Source: Nocardioides potassii (GTDB taxonomy: Bacteria > Actinomycetota > Actinomycetes > Propionibacteriales > Nocardioidaceae). Taken from it: 64,000 nt of DNA. The stretch is taken from the NCBI RefSeq assembly GCF_021648885.1, contig NZ_JAKJHZ010000003.1, forward strand, positions 1-64,000. The letters are read 5' to 3'. Both the position numbers and the translations under genes were made by a program. This document shows, one piece after another, positions 25,757 to 35,181 of the stretch. Every line of letters begins with the position of its first letter. The first letter of the stretch is position 1. The notes beneath the pieces were generated by a model. That model was not told where the DNA came from, did no database searches, and saw only the letters and a list, made by a program, of their open reading frames with translations.

Positions 25757-26773
25757 TCAGTGCTGGACCGGCTCTTCGGTGCCTTCGATCGCGGCGAAGA
25801 CTGCTTCGACGAGCTCGAGCACCTCGTCCTCGCCGGACACCGGTCCGCCGGCCAGGAACCCGTCGGCGCCGAGCAGGACGGCGGACGGAGGGGCGAGGGC
25901 GAAGACCCGGCGCACGTTCCAGTCCGGCTCCCAGGTCGAGAGGTCCGGCGAGTGCCCCGTCTGCGCCCGTGCCGCGTGCTCGTCGGGGTAGACCACGATG
26001 ACGCCGATGGCCGGGTCGAGGCGCCGGGCCCACTCGTCGACCTTCTCGCCCGTCCGGACGCACGGGCCGCAGTTGGCGTTGAGGGCGATGACCAGGCGCG
26101 CCTGGGTGGTGGCGGCCTCGGTGAGCGTGAGCGGGTGTCCGTCGAGGCGGTGGACGACCCCGTAGGGGATGGGGTGCCGCTCGTAGTCCGCCAGCTCGGC
26201 ATCCTGCGGGACATCGTGCCCGGCGGGGTGCGCAGCCGACCCCGACCCCGCGGGCACGGCCACCAGCAGCGCAACCGCAACGGCGGCGACGGTCGCCAGC
26301 AGTGTCCACCAGCCGGCAGCTCCGAGCTCGCCGACGGCGTCGACGGCCGAGCCGCCCTGGAGGTCGTACCAGAGCACGACGGCGGCGATCACCGACAGCA
26401 GGATGTTGCGACCGAGCGTCCGCGGTCCCACGTCGTGGCTGCCGATGCTGCCGAAGCACGAGCACGAGACGGGCTCGTCGAACCGGAGGGCCCGGGCGAT
26501 GAGGGCCGTGTAGGCCAGCATCAGCAGCAGGACGACCGCCGCCGGTAGCCACGCGACGGACGTCGGCGACACCAGCAGCAGCACGGCGAGCACGATCTCC
26601 ACCCACGGCAGCGCGGCTGCGCTCGGGCCGACCGGAACCACGCGCGGCACGCGCAGCGCGACGAAGGCATCCTGGGTGGCCCGGGCGTCGCGCAGCTTCG
26701 CCGCACCGCTCGTCAGCAGCACGGCGGCCAGCGTGAGCATGAGGACGAGCGCAGCGACGGGTGCCGACGACAT
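25757..26773 (-). CDS. MauE/DoxX-like membrane domain fused to a thioredoxin-like domain
   Basis: This 338-residue protein starts with four hydrophobic helices (residues about 5-165) carrying SGAAKLRD and, in the second loop, SCSCFGSIGSHDVG, the pattern of MauE-type membrane proteins (the C-x-C-F-G motif). A fifth helix is near 175. The last 130 residues form a thioredoxin-like domain with NANCGPCVRTGE as a CxxC active site. It probably shuttles disulfide reducing equivalents across the membrane. ATG at 26,773 is preceded by TACGAT and seven bases. It is divergent from an acyltransferase gene and may not be functionally tied to the glycan genes. Confidence 0.8.
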   Translation of the reverse strand: MSSAPVAALVLMLTLAAVLLTSGAAKLRDARATQDAFVALRVPRVVPVGPSAAALPWVEIVLAVLLLVSPTSVAWLPAAVVLLLMLAYTALIARALRFDEPVSCSCFGSIGSHDVGPRTLGRNILLSVIAAVVLWYDLQGGSAVDAVGELGAAGWWTLLATVAAVAVALLVAVPAGSGSAAHPAGHDVPQDAELADYERHPIPYGVVHRLDGHPLTLTEAATTQARLVIALNANCGPCVRTGEKVDEWARRLDPAIGVIVVYPDEHAARAQTGHSPDLSTWEPDWNVRRVFALAPPSAVLLGADGFLAGGPVSGEDEVLELVEAVFAAIEGTEEPVQH

Positions 26774-26780
26774 GGCAGGA

Positions 26781-26786
26781 ATCGTA
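26781..26786 (-). promoter_or_regulatory. -10 box TACGAT for a leaderless start
   Basis: On the minus strand TACGAT is followed by seven bases and the ATG at 26,773. Confidence 0.5.
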
Positions 26787-26812
26787 CGGCGCGTCGGCCA
26801 TAGTGGTGCCCC

Positions 26813-27853
26813 GTGAGGACCGAGGGGACGACCGCGCGTGACCGCAGCGTCGACGTCGCCCGTGCCCTGGCGATGGTCGCGATCGTCGTGGGGCACGTCG
26901 AGCGGGGCCTGAGCGCCGCCCTCCTCATGCCGTACGACACGGCCGTCATGCTGGACCGTGTCGTCTACCTCGTCCACCTCTCGACGTTCGCCTACCTGTC
27001 CGGACTCTTCGTCCGGCGGGCCGTCGAGCGCGACGGACCGCGACGGATGGTGGTGCGCCGTACCACGCTGCTGGTGTGGCTCTACCTGCTCTGGAGCCTG
27101 ATCCAGGGCTTCACCCGCGTCGCGGCCTCGTCGGCCTCCAACACCGCCATCGCGGTGAGCGACGTGTTCCGGCTGTGGCTGCCCGAGGGCCAGCTGTGGT
27201 TCCTCCCGTGGCTGATAGCGGTCACCGCCATTGCGGCAGCGGCCCGGCCGTGGCGTGGCGTCGTACGCGGCGGAGTCATGCTGACGGCGGCCGCCGTCCT
27301 GGCGCTCGCCGTGTGGGGGTTCGAGCCGCCGTACGTCTTCACGCGCGGCTGGGCGCTGCTCCTTCCCTTCCTGATCGGGTGCGTGGTGACGCAGTCACGG
27401 CATGCGGGCCTCGCCAGGCGGCTGCCGCTCGCCGCCGGAGCGGCCGTCGTGGGCACCGCGGCCTGGCTGTGGATCGGTCTCACGACCGTGGCCACGACGC
27501 CCACGACCGGCGGTGACGTGCGGACGACCGCGACCGTGGCCCTGGGGGTCGTCGGTTGCACGGCGGGCACCGTGGCGGTGCTGGCCTGGGCGGCGCTGCT
27601 CAGCAGGTCACCCGCCGCCCGGGTGCTCGCCCTCGTCGGCCGCCGGTCGCTCGAGATCTTCCTCGCCCACATCGTCGTCACGGCGGGCACACGGATAGCG
27701 CTGGTGAGGCTCGAGGTCACCGACGTCTGGGTTCACCTGGTGGCTGGGACGGTCCTCGGACTGGTCGTGCCGCTGGCAGTGGCCGCCCTGGCGGAGAGGC
27801 TGCGCTGGACCTGGCTGTTCGGTCTGCCGCACGTTCCCAACGCCAGGAGCTAG
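26813..27853 (+). CDS. Membrane acyltransferase, acyltransferase-3 family
   Basis: This 346-residue polytopic protein starts with RDRSVDVARALAMVAIVVGH, matching the R-x10-H pattern of acyltransferase-3 proteins (catalytic His at the end of helix 1). The second conserved segment is PEGQLWFLPWLIAV, followed by several helices and the late SLEIFLAHIVV. It is close to the Fucose-4-O-acetylase subgroup (COG3594-like). It would acylate a sugar at the membrane. GTG at 26,813 starts 39 bases from the divergent MauE-thioredoxin gene. It is the last gene I assign to the glycan region. Confidence 0.83.
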   Translation: MRTEGTTARDRSVDVARALAMVAIVVGHVERGLSAALLMPYDTAVMLDRVVYLVHLSTFAYLSGLFVRRAVERDGPRRMVVRRTTLLVWLYLLWSLIQGFTRVAASSASNTAIAVSDVFRLWLPEGQLWFLPWLIAVTAIAAAARPWRGVVRGGVMLTAAAVLALAVWGFEPPYVFTRGWALLLPFLIGCVVTQSRHAGLARRLPLAAGAAVVGTAAWLWIGLTTVATTPTTGGDVRTTATVALGVVGCTAGTVAVLAWAALLSRSPAARVLALVGRRSLEIFLAHIVVTAGTRIALVRLEVTDVWVHLVAGTVLGLVVPLAVAALAERLRWTWLFGLPHVPNARS

Positions 27854-27868
27854 ACGGGTCGGCAGCCC

Positions 27869-27885
27869 AGCGGTGGGTCACCGCT
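27869..27885. terminator. Short hairpin between convergent genes
   Basis: AGCGGTG, a three-base loop and CACCGCT form a perfect 7-bp stem between the stops at 27,853 and 27,907. No T-tract follows, so termination is only a possibility. Confidence 0.35.
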
Positions 27886-27906
27886 CGACGCGCATGCGTG
27901 GATGCG

Positions 27907-28680
27907 TCAGGTCGAGCAGCTGCTCACCGTCATGGACCTGATGCGGACCCACATGTTGGCGTTGGCGCTGGTGGCGCCCTCTGTCGTCCAGTAGCGGATG
28001 GAGAAGCTCTTGAAGCCGCCGGTGATGGTGACGGTGGCGGTCTGTTCCGCGATGTAGGAGTTCGCCCTGCCAGTCGTGCGCCACGGGCTGGCCAACGTCC
28101 CCGACCCGGTCAGCTGGCTGCCCAGCACCGCCGAGACGGTGGCTCCGGTCGCGGGCAAGATCGCCACCTGGTCGAAGAACTGGGTCGTGGAGTCAGCTGC
28201 GCCGTTCGGCTGGGGGTTGTAGTTGTGGTCGATGTCCTCGATGGAGAAGGTCAGCGATGACACCAACTTGGTGAAGGTGAAGGTAGTGGTACTGAAGTTC
28301 CCGGCGATGCCGGTCGGCTGACTGCCGTTGCTCAAGAGCTGCGGGATGACGTTCACCAGCTCGAAATTGTTGAGGCCCACCCCGCCGGTGCTGTTGTTGG
28401 CCATGTTGCCGGGGGCCAGCCCGCCGAGTGTCCCGGTGTAGGACGTCACGACGCTGATCGTGTTCCCTGCCACCGTCCCGGACTGGGTGGTGTTGTTGCT
28501 GTCGGCGTTGTTGTTGTTGGCGGCCCACGTCACTGGGCTGTTCACGTTGACAGGAGTGCAGGGCGAGGCGGCGTACGCCGGCGCGGCGGTCGCCGCAGCG
28601 ACGACGGGCACAGTCCAGGCGCCAGCGGCGATGAGGGTGCGGCGAGGGAGAGCACGAGTGGGGCAGGGCGGGGGAGTCAT
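27907..28680 (-). CDS. Tat-exported protein of unknown function (paralogue of the gene at 28,993)
   Basis: This 257-residue protein has a twin-arginine leader: PRRTLIAAGAWTVPVVAAAT ending in APAYAAS, a clear signal-peptidase site near residue 35. The mature part is rich in Asn, Thr and Ser and carries LAPGNMANNS, LTFSIEDIDHN, LASPWRTT and a final Cys-containing VSSCST. LAPG, FSI-DID and PWRTT are shared with the divergently transcribed neighbour. The fold looks like an all-beta secreted domain, and I cannot assign a function. ATG at 28,680 has AAGGA five bases upstream; an upstream TTG lacks support. Confidence 0.75.
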   Translation of the reverse strand: MTPPPCPTRALPRRTLIAAGAWTVPVVAAATAAPAYAASPCTPVNVNSPVTWAANNNNADSNNTTQSGTVAGNTISVVTSYTGTLGGLAPGNMANNSTGGVGLNNFELVNVIPQLLSNGSQPTGIAGNFSTTTFTFTKLVSSLTFSIEDIDHNYNPQPNGAADSTTQFFDQVAILPATGATVSAVLGSQLTGSGTLASPWRTTGRANSYIAEQTATVTITGGFKSFSIRYWTTEGATSANANMWVRIRSMTVSSCST

Positions 28681-28992
28681 GACGATCCTTCGATGAGCGT
28701 TCAACTAGATTGCTTGACCAAACATAGGGATTTGGGGGTCGGGTCCCACGCCATTCGGTGCACACCTGTTCCTCGGTTTGGAACGGGGAGGACACAGTTC
28801 GTCCTCGCCTCCAGTGAGGCGTGATCCGGGCAAGACGAGCGATGTGGAAGGCCCGAGCGGTGTTCGAGCGCGCCGGTGTGACGCGCCTCTCACGGTGGCC
28901 GCGGCCCACCTTCGTTTTCCGAGTTTCGACCGCCAGCTCTTCTATCTAGAATCAGTCAAGCAATAGTCAAGCGTCTATCTCGGAGCCAGGAC
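28681..28992. promoter_or_regulatory. 312-bp region between divergent Tat-protein genes with overlapping promoters
   Basis: For the plus-strand gene, TTCGAC (28,925-28,930), a 16-base spacer and TAGAAT (28,947-28,952) make a good sigma-70-type promoter about 35 bases before the start. Read on the minus strand, TTGACT, 16 bases and TAGATA occupy almost the same DNA, giving the other gene a leader of some 265 bases. ATTGCTTGA near 28,709 and TCAAGCAAT near 28,955 form a long-range inverted pair. No ORF in this region is convincing. Confidence 0.45.
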
Positions 28993-29724
28993 GTGACCGA
29001 CAGCAATAGGACCCCCGCGCGCGCAGCAACCCGCCGCACGGTCGTACGCGGCGCGGCATGGACGGTGCCGGCGGTGGCGGCGGCCGTGTCGGCGCCCGCC
29101 TATGCAGCGTCCCCCTGCCCGAACAAGACAGCGCTGCTCCCCGTGACCTGGTCCGGGACCTCGACCCCCACCAGTCAGGTGGGCACGGCGACGAACGGCG
29201 CCACCGTCACTGTCAGCGCTGCCTACACGCAGGCGGGGCTTGCCCCAGGTTCCCTCGGGTCGGGGAACCTCAGCGCCCAGACCGCGACGAGCGTCCGCGA
29301 CTCCTTCGCCATCGTCAACAACTCCCCCGCGACCCTCGTCAGCGACCCGGCGACCAACTTCCAGACGGTGACGTTCACCTTTGTGCAGCCCGTCTACGGC
29401 CTGACGTTCTCGATCGACGACATCGATCGCGGCACGGGATACTGGGACTACGTGAGCCTCACCGCCACTCCGACCGAGACGCCGTCGGGGAGCTACGGCA
29501 GTCCGACGAGCATCACGGGCGCAGGGACCGATGCGAACCCGTGGCGCACCACGTCGACCTCGGGAGGTGACAACCTGCCGTCGCAGTCGGTCACCGTGAC
29601 CTACGCGAACGGTGCCGTCGGCATCACCCAGGTCCGGCTCAAGTTCTGGTCGACCGTGCAGACCTCGACGTCGGCGACCCACCTGTTGCGACTGCGGCAG
29701 ATGTCGTTCCGCACCTGCGCCTGA
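28993..29724 (+). CDS. Tat-exported protein of unknown function
   Basis: This 243-residue protein has the leader ATRRTVVRGAAWTVPAVAAA ending in APAYAAS, a twin-arginine signal peptide with cleavage near residue 37. The mature domain has TQAGLAPGSLGSGNL, LTFSIDDIDRG, ANPWRTTS and a final Cys (FRTCA). It aligns segment by segment with the divergent protein at 27,907, so the two arose by duplication and inversion. The GTG at 28,993 has GGAG seven bases upstream. The role is unknown; a surface or extracellular beta-sandwich protein is likely. Confidence 0.75.
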   Translation: MTDSNRTPARAATRRTVVRGAAWTVPAVAAAVSAPAYAASPCPNKTALLPVTWSGTSTPTSQVGTATNGATVTVSAAYTQAGLAPGSLGSGNLSAQTATSVRDSFAIVNNSPATLVSDPATNFQTVTFTFVQPVYGLTFSIDDIDRGTGYWDYVSLTATPTETPSGSYGSPTSITGAGTDANPWRTTSTSGGDNLPSQSVTVTYANGAVGITQVRLKFWSTVQTSTSATHLLRLRQMSFRTCA

Positions 29725-29740
29725 CCCGTAGCACGCGCGC

Positions 29741-29757
29741 TCCGACGCGCCGTCGGA
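29741..29757. terminator. Hairpin after the Tat-protein gene
   Basis: TCCGACG, loop CGC and CGTCGGA form a perfect 7-bp stem 17 bases after the stop at 29,724. There is no T-tract. Confidence 0.4.
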
Positions 29758-29791
29758 ATGGAGCGGCTGCGGCCGGGGTTGTCGTCCTTCG

Positions 29792-31147
29792 ATGACTTCT
29801 CCAACCGCCGCCCGCACCGACACCCCGACGGACGCCGTCCCTGACGACTCGCAGCGCATCTCGGTGCTGCTCGGCCTGCTGTTCGGCCTGGCCGGTATGG
29901 GTTCCTCCAGCGCAGCGGTGACCCTGCCGCTCCTCGGTCCCGACCTGGGGGTCGGCGCCGGTCTGGCCGCCTGGACCATCAGCCTCTACGTCCTGATGCT
30001 CGCGGTCACCACCGCGCTCTACGGGCGCATCTCGGACCTCGTGGGTGTCCGCGCCCCACTGCTGGCGGGGCTCGTGCTCATGTCGGTCGGCGCGCTGGTC
30101 GCAGCCATCGCCCCGACCTTCGAGGTCCTGCTCGGCGCGCGCGTGCTGCAGGGCGCCGGTGCCGCGGCGGTGCCGACCCTCGGCGTCGCCGTGCTGTCCG
30201 CGCGCTACAGCGGCGAGGTCCGCGGGTTCGCGTTCGGCCGCCTGGCCGGCGTCGCTGCCGCGGTGAGCTGCCTCGGCCCCCTCGTCGGCGGGGTGGTCGA
30301 GGCGTCGTTCGGCTGGCGGGCGGTCATGGCCCTGCCGGTGCTCGGGGCGCTCGTCCTCCCCTTCCTCTGGCGCGCCCTCTCCACCGACGGCACCGGCGCG
30401 CGGCTCGACATCGTCGGAGCCGTGCTCGTCGCCCTGACGGCGGCCGGGATGGTGCTGCTCGTGCAGTCGCCCTCGGGCGGACTGGTCGTCGCGGCGGTGG
30501 GCGCCCTGCTGCTCGTCCTCGGCGTGCCGGCCGTCCGCGCGACCGTACGGCGTCGCCCCGACGGGTTCCTCCCGGTCGAGGTGATCCGCAACGCCACCGT
30601 GGTGCGCAGCGCCGTCGCCGCGTCTGCCGTCCCCGCGTCGTGGTTCGCCCTGCTGATCGCCCTGCCGGCGGTGCTGCTGTCCCACGGCTGGGAGGCGTGG
30701 CAGGTCGGCCTGGCTATGGTGCCGAGCGCGGTGGTCGCGCTGGCCGTGCCTCAGGTCACCGGGCCGCTGCTCGCCCGCGTCGGGCCCGGACGGGCGCTCG
30801 CGATCGCCGGCCTGGTCGCCTCGGCGGCGCTGCTGGTCGCGACCGTCGGCGCCTGGGCGACGAGCGCCCCGGTGCTGGTGGTGGCGATCGTGCTGGTGAC
30901 CTTCGCCTTCGGGCTCGGCCAGCCCGCCCTCAGCGCGGTCGTCGGCGACGCGGTCCACGCGGACGTGCGCGGCGTGGCGCTGGGGGTGTCGACGCTGCTC
31001 TTCCTGATCGGGGGGAGCATCGGCTCGGCGGTGGTGGCGGGCATCAGCGGCCCGCTCGGCATGCCGGTGGCCCTCCTGGTGCTCGCCGCCCTGCCGCTGC
31101 TCGGCCTGGTCGTCCTGGCGCCGACGCTGTCCGGCGACCGTCTCTGA
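29792..31147 (+). CDS. MFS exporter, DHA2-like
   Basis: This 451-residue protein has about fourteen hydrophobic segments. The motif-A-like loop GRISDLVGVRAPLLAG follows helix 2, and motif C appears as GRLAGVAAAVSCLGPLVGG in helix 5. This matches the DHA2 (14-TMS) drug:proton antiporters. The N-terminus is a short polar stretch (TAARTDTPTD). It stands alone: no regulator is adjacent in the same orientation, and the DNA-binding-like protein at 31,158 converges on it with a 10-base gap. The substrate cannot be predicted. The ATG at 29,792 has no obvious ribosome binding site. Confidence 0.85.
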   Translation: MTSPTAARTDTPTDAVPDDSQRISVLLGLLFGLAGMGSSSAAVTLPLLGPDLGVGAGLAAWTISLYVLMLAVTTALYGRISDLVGVRAPLLAGLVLMSVGALVAAIAPTFEVLLGARVLQGAGAAAVPTLGVAVLSARYSGEVRGFAFGRLAGVAAAVSCLGPLVGGVVEASFGWRAVMALPVLGALVLPFLWRALSTDGTGARLDIVGAVLVALTAAGMVLLVQSPSGGLVVAAVGALLLVLGVPAVRATVRRRPDGFLPVEVIRNATVVRSAVAASAVPASWFALLIALPAVLLSHGWEAWQVGLAMVPSAVVALAVPQVTGPLLARVGPGRALAIAGLVASAALLVATVGAWATSAPVLVVAIVLVTFAFGLGQPALSAVVGDAVHADVRGVALGVSTLLFLIGGSIGSAVVAGISGPLGMPVALLVLAALPLLGLVVLAPTLSGDRL

Positions 31148-31157
31148 CCCTGGTCGC

Positions 31158-31814
31158 TCAGGTCCGCGATCGCTCGGCCAGTGCGACGGCGGCACGCTGG
31201 ACGAGCGGCAGCTCCTCGGGGTCGCGCGCGGCCTCGTGCGGCACCGCGCCGCCGAGCAGCGCGGCGGGAGAGGTGAGCCAGGTCCACACGCGCCACGGAT
31301 CGACCTTGGCGGCCAGGAGCGGCTCGAGCACGGTCAGCAGCTCCTCACGGACCTGTCCCTCGTCGTCGAGCTGGAAGGCCGGGACCAGGGTGCCGCCGTC
31401 GTGCTGCAGGAGCAGGACCGCGCGACGCTCCGCCGCCTTGTGCAGGGCGAACCGCGCCGCGTTCTCCGAGACTCCGCGGCGGCGACCGACCTCGGCGTAG
31501 TCCACCCATCCACCCGCGAGGAGGGTCGCGCGCAGGGCGCTCTCGCGCCGCAGCCGGACCAGCTCGACCGGCACCGCATGGGTCGGGTCGTCGCCGACGG
31601 ACCGGAGCAGCGTCTCGAGCTCGCTCAGCCGTTCGTCGGAGAGCGGCTCGCCCGAGGTGTCGTGCCAGTGCGCACGGCCCGCGTCGTCACGGTCGAAGGT
31701 CGGCAGGCCCGCGGCTGCGAGCTGGTCCGCGAGGGCCAGCTGCTCCAGCCAGAGCGCCAGCCGGTCACCGAGCGCGTCCGCCGCGCCCTGGTCGAGATCA
31801 TGGGAGTCCGGCAC
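31158..31814 (-). CDS. Putative regulator with Xre/MbcA/ParS-like C-terminal domain
   Basis: This 218-residue protein is unlike any enzyme I recognise. Residues 95-130 (VDYAEVGRRRGVSENAARFA) look like a helix-turn-helix. The C-terminus (VDPWRVWTWLTSPAALLGGA, then a run ending in AVALAER) resembles the antitoxin Xre/MbcA/ParS toxin-binding domain, with its characteristic W-L-tp-n--Lgg--P. No RES-domain toxin is adjacent, so it may be a stand-alone regulator. GTG at 31,814 lies seven bases after TACAGT, suggesting leaderless translation. Confidence 0.6.
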   Translation of the reverse strand: MPDSHDLDQGAADALGDRLALWLEQLALADQLAAAGLPTFDRDDAGRAHWHDTSGEPLSDERLSELETLLRSVGDDPTHAVPVELVRLRRESALRATLLAGGWVDYAEVGRRRGVSENAARFALHKAAERRAVLLLQHDGGTLVPAFQLDDEGQVREELLTVLEPLLAAKVDPWRVWTWLTSPAALLGGAVPHEAARDPEELPLVQRAAVALAERSRT

Positions 31815-31821
31815 GTCGTGG

Positions 31822-31827
31822 ACTGTA
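31822..31827 (-). promoter_or_regulatory. -10 box TACAGT for a leaderless start
   Basis: On the minus strand TACAGT, seven bases, then the GTG at 31,814. Confidence 0.5.
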
Positions 31828-31943
31828 GGCAGACCCGGTCACGAGCGCCCAATTTCGGTGGTCTGGACCACGACAGGTGTTACTCCGGCGTGCATTCTGC
31901 GTGTCAATTCTGACTCCACGCCCTCCCTAATCTCGTCGAAGAC

Positions 31944-31979
31944 TTGACTAATTCTCCTGTGGGGGAGATGTAAGGGGAG
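31944..31979 (+). promoter_or_regulatory. Putative promoter and ribosome binding site of the third Tat-protein gene
   Basis: TTGACT at 31,944-31,949 resembles a -35 element; AGATGT sixteen bases later is a poor -10. AGGGGAG at 31,973-31,979 is a good ribosome binding site seven bases before the ATG at 31,986. Confidence 0.4.
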
Positions 31980-31985
31980 AATCGA

Positions 31986-32549
31986 ATGAGCACCAGCATG
32001 CCTACGGCCCGACCGACGAGGCGCGCCCTCGTCCGCGGCGCCGCGTGGAGCGTCCCGGTCGTGGCCATCGCGGCCACGGCGCCCGCCTTCGCCGCCTCCG
32101 CCGCGACCACCGGGTTCACCGGGGTCGCCGGCACCGCGGAGAAGTGGAGCAACGGCAACGAGAAGCACGTGTCGTGGGACCTCCAGTTCACGAACGGCCC
32201 CGTGGCCATCGACGAGATCCTGCTGACCTTCACGTACAACCCGACCAGCACTGGTCCGTTCACCTCGTTCGAGATCTACGGCTATGCCGCCACATCCGGT
32301 CCGCGCGACAACACCTGGACCTACCCGACCATCACCGCGCCGACGTCGACGCTGACGGCGACGCACCTCAACGACATCCCGGCGAACACGACCTACCGCC
32401 TCCACACCGATTTCGCGGGTGGCGACAACGCAGCCGGCACGGTGCAGGCGACGGCACAGATCAAGTACGTCGGTTCGACCACCTACGTGTCGCAGACCGT
32501 CGGGCCGATCAGCTGGGGATCCGGCAGCAAGCACACGCACCCCGCCTGA
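31986..32549 (+). CDS. Small Tat-exported protein of unknown function
   Basis: This 187-residue protein has the leader TRRALVRGAAWSVPVVAIAA ending in APAFAAS, the same twin-arginine type as the proteins at 27,907 and 28,993. The mature part of about 150 residues is Thr/Ser-rich (KHVSWDLQFTNGPVAIDEIL and so on) and ends in GSGSKHTHPA. It is probably an all-beta secreted domain but does not share the LAPG and PWRTT motifs of the other two. It is followed by a strong terminator. Confidence 0.75.
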   Translation: MSTSMPTARPTRRALVRGAAWSVPVVAIAATAPAFAASAATTGFTGVAGTAEKWSNGNEKHVSWDLQFTNGPVAIDEILLTFTYNPTSTGPFTSFEIYGYAATSGPRDNTWTYPTITAPTSTLTATHLNDIPANTTYRLHTDFAGGDNAAGTVQATAQIKYVGSTTYVSQTVGPISWGSGSKHTHPA

Positions 32550-32569
32550 GGTCGGCGCGCAGACGCACG

Positions 32570-32602
32570 ACAGCCCGGCTCCGCATCGCGGAGCCGGGCT
32601 GT
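32570..32602. terminator. Bidirectional intrinsic terminator
   Basis: A perfect 15-bp GC-rich stem (arms 32,570-32,584 and 32,588-32,602, loop ATC) lies between the convergent Tat-protein and typA genes, a few bases from both stops. Confidence 0.85.
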
Positions 32603-32619
32603 TGCGTCGTACGACGGCG

Positions 32620-34515
<1,896 letters not shown>

Positions 34516-34631
34516 GCAGGGGCCTTCCGGTGGAGACAGACGAGTGGCCGCGAGGGCCGGGCGCGACCGACACGGCCGCAGCGTCGAAAGTCTAGTGCCG
34601 CAGGCGCGAAACGCTGATTCGTCGCGGCGCC

Positions 34632-35087
34632 CTACGAGGCCCGCGCGCTCGCTCCCGGGAGGCGTCGCAGGCACTCCTCCATCTGCTCGGCGGCCGCGTC
34701 ACCGAGCGCCTTGAGCGCCGGCGGAAGCAGCGGCGTCGCCAGCCTGGCCGCACCCTCGGGGTGGAACTCGGCGCGGTAGCTCACCTGCACGTCGTCGCCC
34801 TTCTGCTCCACCGTGATGGTGTCGTGCAGGCGCATGGACGACGCGTCGCCCTCCAGCTCGAGCCGACGCGGCGCGTCCAGGGTCACCACCGTGTAGACCG
34901 TCTCGGTCTCCCTGCCGAGGAACTTCGACACGTTGCGGTAGCGGGTGCCGACGCCTCCGTCGCCCGACACGAGGTCGGTCGTCTGGGTGGGCGGGTCCCA
35001 CTCCTCGGTGGTCGTGAAGTCCGACAGGTAGGCGAAGACCTCCTCGGCCCCGCCCGGCACGGTGATCGTGCGGTCGATCGTCGGCAT
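34632..35087 (-). CDS. SRPBCC (START-like) family protein
   Basis: This 151-residue protein has the helix-grip pattern of polyketide cyclase/dehydrase-like proteins: an initial beta-strand ([20 protein letters not shown]), [11 protein letters not shown] with the conserved Trp, then alternating strands ([11 protein letters not shown]) and a long C-terminal helix ([20 protein letters not shown]). The ligand is unknown. ATG at 35,087 has GGAGGGA upstream. It is divergent from the M4 peptidase gene. Confidence 0.82.
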   Translation of the reverse strand: MPTIDRTITVPGGAEEVFAYLSDFTTTEEWDPPTQTTDLVSGDGGVGTRYRNVSKFLGRETETVYTVVTLDAPRRLELEGDASSMRLHDTITVEQKGDDVQVSYRAEFHPEGAARLATPLLPPALKALGDAAAEQMEECLRRLPGASARAS

Positions 35088-35181
35088 GGGTGCTCCCTCC
35101 GTCGCAGGACCCTGCCCGTACCCGGGACACCGTGCTTCATCCGCGCTTCCGCTTGTCGGACCCGCGGGGTAGACCTGTGGC

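Noticed and set aside
128..27853. Possible complete Wzx/Wzy-dependent or ABC-dependent (Wzm/Wzt) pathway
   Set aside because: I found no Wzx, Wzy, Wzm/Wzt or initiating phosphoglycosyltransferase. Only the PglK-like ABC protein is present, so the pathway cannot be classified from this window.
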